Shown piece after piece: positions 21,075 through 25,431 of a DNA stretch of 25,431 bases (the first letter of the stretch is position 1; every line of letters starts with the position of its first letter). This DNA is from Candidatus Sericytochromatia bacterium (GTDB lineage: Bacteria; Cyanobacteriota; Sericytochromatia; JACMPN01). The notes beneath the pieces were generated by a model, which had not been told where the DNA came from, ran no database searches, and saw only the letters and a program-made list of their open reading frames with translations. The translations under genes and the position numbers were made by a program. Location of the stretch: contig JACMPN010000571.1 in NCBI GenBank assembly GCA_014377495.1, positions 1-25,431 on the forward strand. The letters run 5' to 3'.

Positions 21075-23594
21075 TTATCCGCCGAGGACATCCCTGGCGG
21101 CCGGCACGATGTCGGCCATGAGGCTAGTCGGCAGCGAAAGGTGCACGGTCGTGCCGACCGCAGGGACGCTTTCTGCCCAGATCTCGCCCCCGTGGGCGCT
21201 GACGATGCATTGGGCGATATAGAGCCCCAGCCCGAGACCGCTGTATTGGGTCGTCTCCTGGGCCCGCTCGAAGGGGGCAAAGATCCGGAGCAGATCGCCC
21301 GCAGGGATACCGATGCCCCCGTCGTGGCAGGCCACCTCGCACACCGTGCCCTTGAGGTTGAGGCTGATGGCGATCGGCTGGCCGCGACCGTATTTGATCG
21401 CATTGCTGAGCAGGTTCGTCAGCACCTGGTCCATGCGGAGCCGGTCCCAATGACCGGGGATGGCGGCAGGCCCCGTCACGCTGATGCTGCTGCCTGCCTG
21501 ACCAGCATCGCCGTCGAGTCTGGCGAGCACGTCCTGGACGATGACCACGAGGTCGCATGCCTCCGGCGCCAGGACGAATTGGCCAGCCTGAATGCGGGTC
21601 ACGTCGAGCAATGAGTCGACCAGGGCGCTGAGCCGGCGTGTCTGGCGCTTGATGGTTTCCAGGTGCCGCTGCCGCCGGTCCGGGGTCAGGGACTCTTGGC
21701 CGGACGGGCTCAGCAGGCGCTGCACGGCGAGCTGGAGTGAGGTGATCGGCGTCTGCAACTCGTGCGAGGCGATGGAAATGAATTCCTGCCGCAGGCGCAC
21801 CGCCTCCTGCAGATCGTGGACGAGCTTGTCGCGGCCCTGCTCGAAGCGCCGCCGCTGGGTGATGTCCTCGACCATCGAGGCCACGGCGACGACCCGGCCG
21901 TGCTCATCGGTCAGGGCGGTGTTGTGCCATTCACCGACGAACACGTCGCCATTTGCCCGCAGACACTCCACGACCAGATGCGCCCCGCCCGCCCCCCCGA
22001 TCAGGGCCGTCCAGGCTGCCAAAAACGCCAGCCCATCGGCTTCGGCGACCAGGTCGCGGGCCCGCAGGTCACGGGCGGACGTCCAATCGCAGCCGAACAG
22101 CGCTGCCGCCGCCGGATTCCACTCCCGCACCCGCCGGTCCAGGTCCCATTCGATCACCCCCACCGGAGTCTGGGCCACGTGGCGGGCCAACCGGGTCTCG
22201 GAAAGGCGCAGGGCCTGTTCGGTCTGCCGCACCACGGTGATGTCCAGGCCGGTCCCGATCAGATGCGACACCTCACCCTCGGCGTTGCAGAGCACGGCGT
22301 TGGACCAAATAATCGTCCGCCGTTCGCCGTCGCGGGTCAGCCACTCGTTTTCGTAAGTCCCGGTCGTCCCCTGGCGGGACAGCCGGGCAAAGGAAGCCTG
22401 CAGTGGGGCCCGCTGTTCTGCCGGAATCAGCAGTGCCACGAAGCTCCGGCCCCGCACGTCCTCAAAGCGGTACCCGGTGAGCGCCTCACAGGCCCGGTTG
22501 AAACGGACGATCCGGGCCTCCGGATCCAGGACGATGACGAGCGCCTCGACGGTATCCATGATCAGCCCGGTGAAATCCCGTTCGTGACCGAGAGCGGCGG
22601 TGGCCGCCACCACTGCGGAAGACCGCTGGTCGAACCGCTCCTGGAGTTCGGCATGAGCCTGCGTGACGGCCCGCCTGGCCCGCACCGATTCATCGACGGA
22701 GGCCCCGAGGACGACGGAGACCGCCATGAAACTGATCAGATAGGCGTCGAGCAGCATCAGGCCCGCCTCGACTCCGTAGCCGGAAAAAGGCCCGATCCCG
22801 GCTGCCGTGGCCCAGGTGGCCATCAGGGCGACGGCCAGGTTCGAGGCCACAGCGCCAAAGAGACCGAACCGCATCACGGCCCAGATCAGCGGCGGCAACA
22901 GCAAGTGGACGATGGGCAACCGCAAGCCGGTCGGCGCCAAACCGGTGCCGAACACCAACCACCCCACACAGGCGAGGACGCCGGACACGATCAGCACTTC
23001 CGGGAACTGCCGGAAATCCCAACGGGGCAAGTCCTGACCCCAGAGGAGCACGATCGGGGTGACCAGCAGGACACCCACCATGTCCCCCAGCCACCAGGTC
23101 AGCCAACCGACTCCCAAACCGGCGTCGGGCACCATCCCAACCGTCCACAGCACCGCCAGACCGCAGGTGGCGGCGAGGATGCACCCCAACGGCCCGGCCA
23201 CGAGGACGAACCGGAGGGCATCCAGCCCCGACATCAGGCACTCGGCACCACGTGAGAGCCGCCGCAGCAGGTGGCGCATGACCAGGGCCTGCGCCATCGA
23301 TCCGCCGGCGATCCCACCGGCCACGATGCACAGGCGCAACGGCGAAGCCCCGGGAAAGGAGGCCAGAGTCGCCCACAAATTGGCTGTCATGGCCCCAACG
23401 GCGATGCCAGGGGCCACCGTGGGCCCCCAGAACAGGACGGCGGCAAGGGCGATCCCCGACGGCGGCCACACGGCGGATGCATGTCCGGGTGGGATCGCGA
23501 AGGTCAGCCCAAGGCAGCCGCCGACAAAATAGAGAAAAGCCACGATGGCGTTGCGACGCCAAAACTGCGCCTTGAAAACGACCGTTAGGGGCAT
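21075..23594 (-). CDS. MASE1-PAS-PAS hybrid-type sensor histidine kinase
   Basis: This is an 839-residue membrane sensor kinase. Residues 15-300 form the MASE1 domain with about eight membrane helices (for example A-V-W-P-P-S-G-I-A-L-A at 41-51). A short coiled segment (305-335) leads to two PAS domains (340-455 and 462-580; D-P-E-A-R-I-V-R-F-N-R-A and D-R-R-V-R-E-W-N-P-A-A). The HisKA phosphoacceptor is His611 in S-I-A-S-H-E-L-Q-T-P. The ATPase has its N box around Asn731, H-D-G-G-I-G-I (757-763) and G-L-G-L-G-L (786-791). No receiver domain follows and no response regulator gene is adjacent, so it is orphan here. It could feed the putative 11-bp-period operator at 16857, but that is speculation. 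AGG lies before ATG 23594. Confidence 0.95.
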   Translation of the reverse strand: MPLTVVFKAQFWRRNAIVAFLYFVGGCLGLTFAIPPGHASAVWPPSGIALAAVLFWGPTVAPGIAVGAMTANLWATLASFPGASPLRLCIVAGGIAGGSMAQALVMRHLLRRLSRGAECLMSGLDALRFVLVAGPLGCILAATCGLAVLWTVGMVPDAGLGVGWLTWWLGDMVGVLLVTPIVLLWGQDLPRWDFRQFPEVLIVSGVLACVGWLVFGTGLAPTGLRLPIVHLLLPPLIWAVMRFGLFGAVASNLAVALMATWATAAGIGPFSGYGVEAGLMLLDAYLISFMAVSVVLGASVDESVRARRAVTQAHAELQERFDQRSSAVVAATAALGHERDFTGLIMDTVEALVIVLDPEARIVRFNRACEALTGYRFEDVRGRSFVALLIPAEQRAPLQASFARLSRQGTTGTYENEWLTRDGERRTIIWSNAVLCNAEGEVSHLIGTGLDITVVRQTEQALRLSETRLARHVAQTPVGVIEWDLDRRVREWNPAAAALFGCDWTSARDLRARDLVAEADGLAFLAAWTALIGGAGGAHLVVECLRANGDVFVGEWHNTALTDEHGRVVAVASMVEDITQRRRFEQGRDKLVHDLQEAVRLRQEFISIASHELQTPITSLQLAVQRLLSPSGQESLTPDRRQRHLETIKRQTRRLSALVDSLLDVTRIQAGQFVLAPEACDLVVIVQDVLARLDGDAGQAGSSISVTGPAAIPGHWDRLRMDQVLTNLLSNAIKYGRGQPIAISLNLKGTVCEVACHDGGIGIPAGDLLRIFAPFERAQETTQYSGLGLGLYIAQCIVSAHGGEIWAESVPAVGTTVHLSLPTSLMADIVPAARDVLGG

Positions 23595-23728
23595 GAACCT
23601 GCCAACCGGATAAAACGAGCGGCCGCAAACGGTGAGACCCGACCGACAAACGCCGTCAGTATCGCACGGTAACCGGGTCAGCGGTCCAACCGGCTGGCCG
23701 TGACCGCGCCGCCGGGGACGACGGACCT

Positions 23729-24028
23729 TCAGAAAAAGGGCATCACATCCAGCTCGTAGCTGCTCAGCTCGGCATCCCAGAACCCACGCTCGATGAAATC
23801 GACGATCTTGGACAACCGCTCATTGGCGTGCCGGCCATCGTTGGAGACGACCGCCACACCCAACACGGCGACCTGCCACAAATCCAGGTCCTCGGTTTCG
23901 GCCACGGCCGCATGAAACTCGTTTTCGACGCGAGTCTTCACCGACTGAACGATGCGCCGTTTGTCCTTGAGGCTGCGGGAGTGCGGCAGGTGCAGCCGCA
24001 CTTCCATGGCGCCGACCATCATGCCCAT
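23729..24028 (-). CDS. DUF503 (YlxP-like) protein
   Basis: This 99-residue protein has the complete DUF503 pattern: M-E-V-R-L-H-L-P-H-S-R-S-L-K-D-K-R-R-I-V near the N-terminus, V-A-V-L-G-V-A-V-V-S-N-D and a C-terminal L-S-S-Y-E-L-D-V-M-P-F-F. Relatives (YlxP) lie next to infB, rbfA and truB in Firmicutes and are linked to ribosome maturation; here they are absent. ATG 24028 follows GGAGGTGG (complement of 24033-24040), and the long frame upstream is rejected. The gene precedes the kinase by 134 bases on the same strand. Possible co-transcription, no clear terminator between. Confidence 0.92.
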   Translation of the reverse strand: MGMMVGAMEVRLHLPHSRSLKDKRRIVQSVKTRVENEFHAAVAETEDLDLWQVAVLGVAVVSNDGRHANERLSKIVDFIERGFWDAELSSYELDVMPFF

Positions 24029-24228
24029 CCCGCCACCTCCTGCCCCGTATCGTCCGTGAGGAATCGTATCAGGCCGCCCGGCAGGCCGGACATGTCCGGT
24101 GTTTGCCGGCATGGCATCCGGGCGCATGGACAGCTTTGCGAGATGTTCGACGGGCAGCACTCCCTCGTCGCCAGAGCTTTCAGCGCCTACAAGGCGGGCA
24201 GGGACGAACAGGCACCCGGCCGATACCC

Positions 24229-24282
24229 CCCAGACGCAACGACCGCCTTCAGGTTGCCCTGAAAGCGGTCGTTGCGTCTGGG
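24229..24282. terminator. Long 18+6-bp hairpin after the protease gene
   Basis: CCCAGACGCAACGACCGC (24229-24246) pairs perfectly with 24265-24282, and TTCAGG/CCTGAA (24248-24253 and 24258-24263) extends it to 24 bp with a single mismatch and a TTGC loop. It begins six bases past the stop of the minus-strand protease gene. No T-run follows. It is a strong terminator or 3' protective hairpin. Confidence 0.75.
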
Positions 24283-24288
24283 TATAGT

Positions 24289-25269
24289 TTAGCGGATGGT
24301 CCAGCCGCCACGGACCAGGGCCCGGCCTTCGCTGTCCTTCAGCTTGAAGTACTCGTAGGGGATGTAGCAGTGGCCGCCATCGCCCCAGTTGGTGCCCCAG
24401 CTGTTGCGGACGATGATCACCTTGCGCTTGTTGTCGAAGCCGACGGCGCACATGGCGTGACCACCGATTTCCTTGTCCGTCTTCAGGTTGGGCACGGGGA
24501 TCATCCCGGTTTTGGCGGCGTTGGCACTTTGGAAACCAGTGAACAGACGGGCAGCGATGACGACGGGCTTGCCTTCGCTGAACGCCTTGCGCATGCCCCG
24601 GATGCTGCCGATGGTATAGATCGTCTGGTCGACCTTCAGGCGCTTGGCCTCTTCGAACATGGCCTTGGGCGGCTCGACGGCGGCCAGCTGATCCAGTGCC
24701 GGGTCCTGCTCCGCCTCGGGCAGTTTGCCGATCGAAGCGAACTGGGCCAGGGTCGGGTAAGGGAACGACTTCTCGGCAACCGTGCCCCAGACCTTCAGGG
24801 TATTCATCGCAAAGCCTGTGGGCAGGCCGGTGTTGTGCATTTTGGCCTGATCGCCAGCGTCGGGCTGGGTCTTCTGATCCAAAAACTTACGGCTGGCGTA
24901 CCAGAAGAACCGGGGGCTGAGCTCCGTGGGGCGCCCTTCTTTGCGGCACAGCCACTCGCGGAACCCCTTGATCGTCGCAAAGGCCGTGCAGCTGCCAAAG
25001 TGGCCCTGGTTGGCCACGGGGCTCATCTGCGGGCGCAAATCCACCGACTCGGGCAGTTCCGCCTGCACGGACATGCCGTTTTCGGCGCTGATGTCCGGCT
25101 CGTCGCGGGTGATCAGGGCGCCCATGCCGTACTTCGCCGTGGACTGGGCGGCCAAGGCATCCAGATTTTGGCCGGAGACGACGGAGGGCATGAGACTCGG
25201 GGTACCGCACGCCGCAGACAGCAACAACAGGCCGACCGAAACCGATTTGATCCACGTAGGCTGCGACAT
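24289..25269 (-). CDS. Papain-family (C1A) cysteine protease lipoprotein
   Basis: This 326-residue predicted lipoprotein has lipobox S-A-A-C (Cys21) after a short signal peptide. Residues 22-72 are a short linker or minimal propeptide. The C1 fold begins at L-P-E-S-V-D-L-R-P (72-80) and has the oxyanion Gln88 in N-Q-G-H-F-G-S-C, the nucleophile Cys94, the catalytic His271 in I-G-G-H-A-M and Asn289 in V-R-N-S-W-G-T-N-W-G-D-G-G. All catalytic residues are present, so it is likely active at the envelope. Bacterial C1A lipoproteins are of unsettled role (protein turnover, predation or defence). GAGGAG lies before ATG 25269. It is followed by a long hairpin and has no obvious partner gene. Confidence 0.93.
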   Translation of the reverse strand: MSQPTWIKSVSVGLLLLSAACGTPSLMPSVVSGQNLDALAAQSTAKYGMGALITRDEPDISAENGMSVQAELPESVDLRPQMSPVANQGHFGSCTAFATIKGFREWLCRKEGRPTELSPRFFWYASRKFLDQKTQPDAGDQAKMHNTGLPTGFAMNTLKVWGTVAEKSFPYPTLAQFASIGKLPEAEQDPALDQLAAVEPPKAMFEEAKRLKVDQTIYTIGSIRGMRKAFSEGKPVVIAARLFTGFQSANAAKTGMIPVPNLKTDKEIGGHAMCAVGFDNKRKVIIVRNSWGTNWGDGGHCYIPYEYFKLKDSEGRALVRGGWTIR

Positions 25270-25289
25270 CCGATACTCTCCTCAATCCC

Positions 25290-25306
25290 CGTCCATGCCC
25301 TGGACG
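25290..25306. promoter_or_regulatory. CGTCCA-5-TGGACG inverted repeat upstream of the protease gene
   Basis: A 6-bp inverted repeat (25290-25295 and 25301-25306) sits between a TTGACG -35-like box on the minus strand (complement of 25309-25314) and the ribosome site. The -10 is not recognisable, so this may be an operator in an activator-dependent promoter, or coincidence. Confidence 0.25.
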
Positions 25307-25334
25307 CTCGTCAACTGAGAAGGTTGTCGGTCGC

Positions 25335-25431
25335 TTAACAGGGAAACTTGGTAAACGATGCACAAAGCTTCGGATAAGCCGGATCACCAAACGGTGGCTT
25401 GGGCGCGTCATCCGGACAGCCACGCAAACGA
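25335..25431 (-). CDS. 3' end of an unidentified gene (partial)
   Basis: A minus-strand frame is open from the window edge (about 25430) to a TAA at 25335-25337 and ends R-L-R-G-C-P-D-D, then P-K-P-P-F-G-D-P-A-Y-P, ending C-A-S-F-T-K-F-P-C (31 residues). It is Cys- and Pro-rich and has protein-like codon use, unlike the other frames. It would lie upstream of the protease on the same strand. No identity can be given without more sequence. Confidence 0.4.
   Translation of the reverse strand, partial: RLRGCPDDAPKPPFGDPAYPKLCASFTKFPC

Noticed and set aside
21762..23255. 497-codon plus-strand frame opposite the histidine kinase
   Set aside because: It is an antisense shadow; composition is low-complexity (Gln/His/Arg/Gly/Pro) and the opposite frame has all kinase motifs.

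Overview
The window is a GC-rich chromosomal segment with about 26 protein genes, no tRNA, rRNA, CRISPR array or transposase that I could recognise, and no sign of phage or conjugative DNA. Four or five proteins carry lipobox or signal peptides, and there is a YceI protein, a 5'-nucleotidase and a secreted papain-like protease, so a diderm cell envelope is likely. The gene order yggS-sepF-proC-yggT is typical of Cyanobacteria, Firmicutes and Actinobacteria. With the high GC content, DUF2993 protein and NHL-repeat lipoproteins, my best guess is a non-photosynthetic relative of Cyanobacteria (Sericytochromatia-like). That placement is inference and not strong.

Layout. 1-3495: the tail of one gene, a small secreted W-x-P-G-x-W type protein, a 500-base poorly coding stretch, a small helical-repeat protein, then a membrane fatty-acid desaturase divergent from a PPOX-fold flavin/PLP-type protein. 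3606-5917: a translationally coupled pair of lipoproteins, one galactose-binding-like and one with NHL repeats. 6135-6746: YceI. 6815-10757: a minus-strand operon yggS-sepF-proC-yggT-MFS transporter (PLP homeostasis, cell division, proline synthesis, membrane factor, efflux). 11149-13960: a secreted 5'-nucleotidase divergent from a DAHP synthase that closes with a perfect palindromic terminator. 14050-16807: a one-TM protein of unknown role, a fluoride channel, an AhpD-like protein, and a divergent methyltransferase. 16973-21043: a lipoprotein with a predicted beta-propeller, an unknown membrane-associated protein, a duplicated DUF2993 protein and a DUF192 protein overlapping it. 21075-25431: a large MASE1-PAS-PAS histidine kinase, a YlxP/DUF503 protein, a papain-family lipoprotein protease, and the tail of another gene.

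The most unusual signals are not genes. Two segments, of 129 and 162 bases, are each bounded by a perfect 14-bp inverted repeat whose one arm contains the stop codon of the preceding minus-strand gene (proC and crcB). Their arm sequences are unrelated, and both contain further hairpins inside. They look like structured 3' RNA elements rather than copies of one mobile repeat. A second signal is a triple TCAAG direct repeat with exact 11-bp spacing, upstream of the lipoprotein at 16973; this is the geometry of an OmpR/PhoB-family operator.
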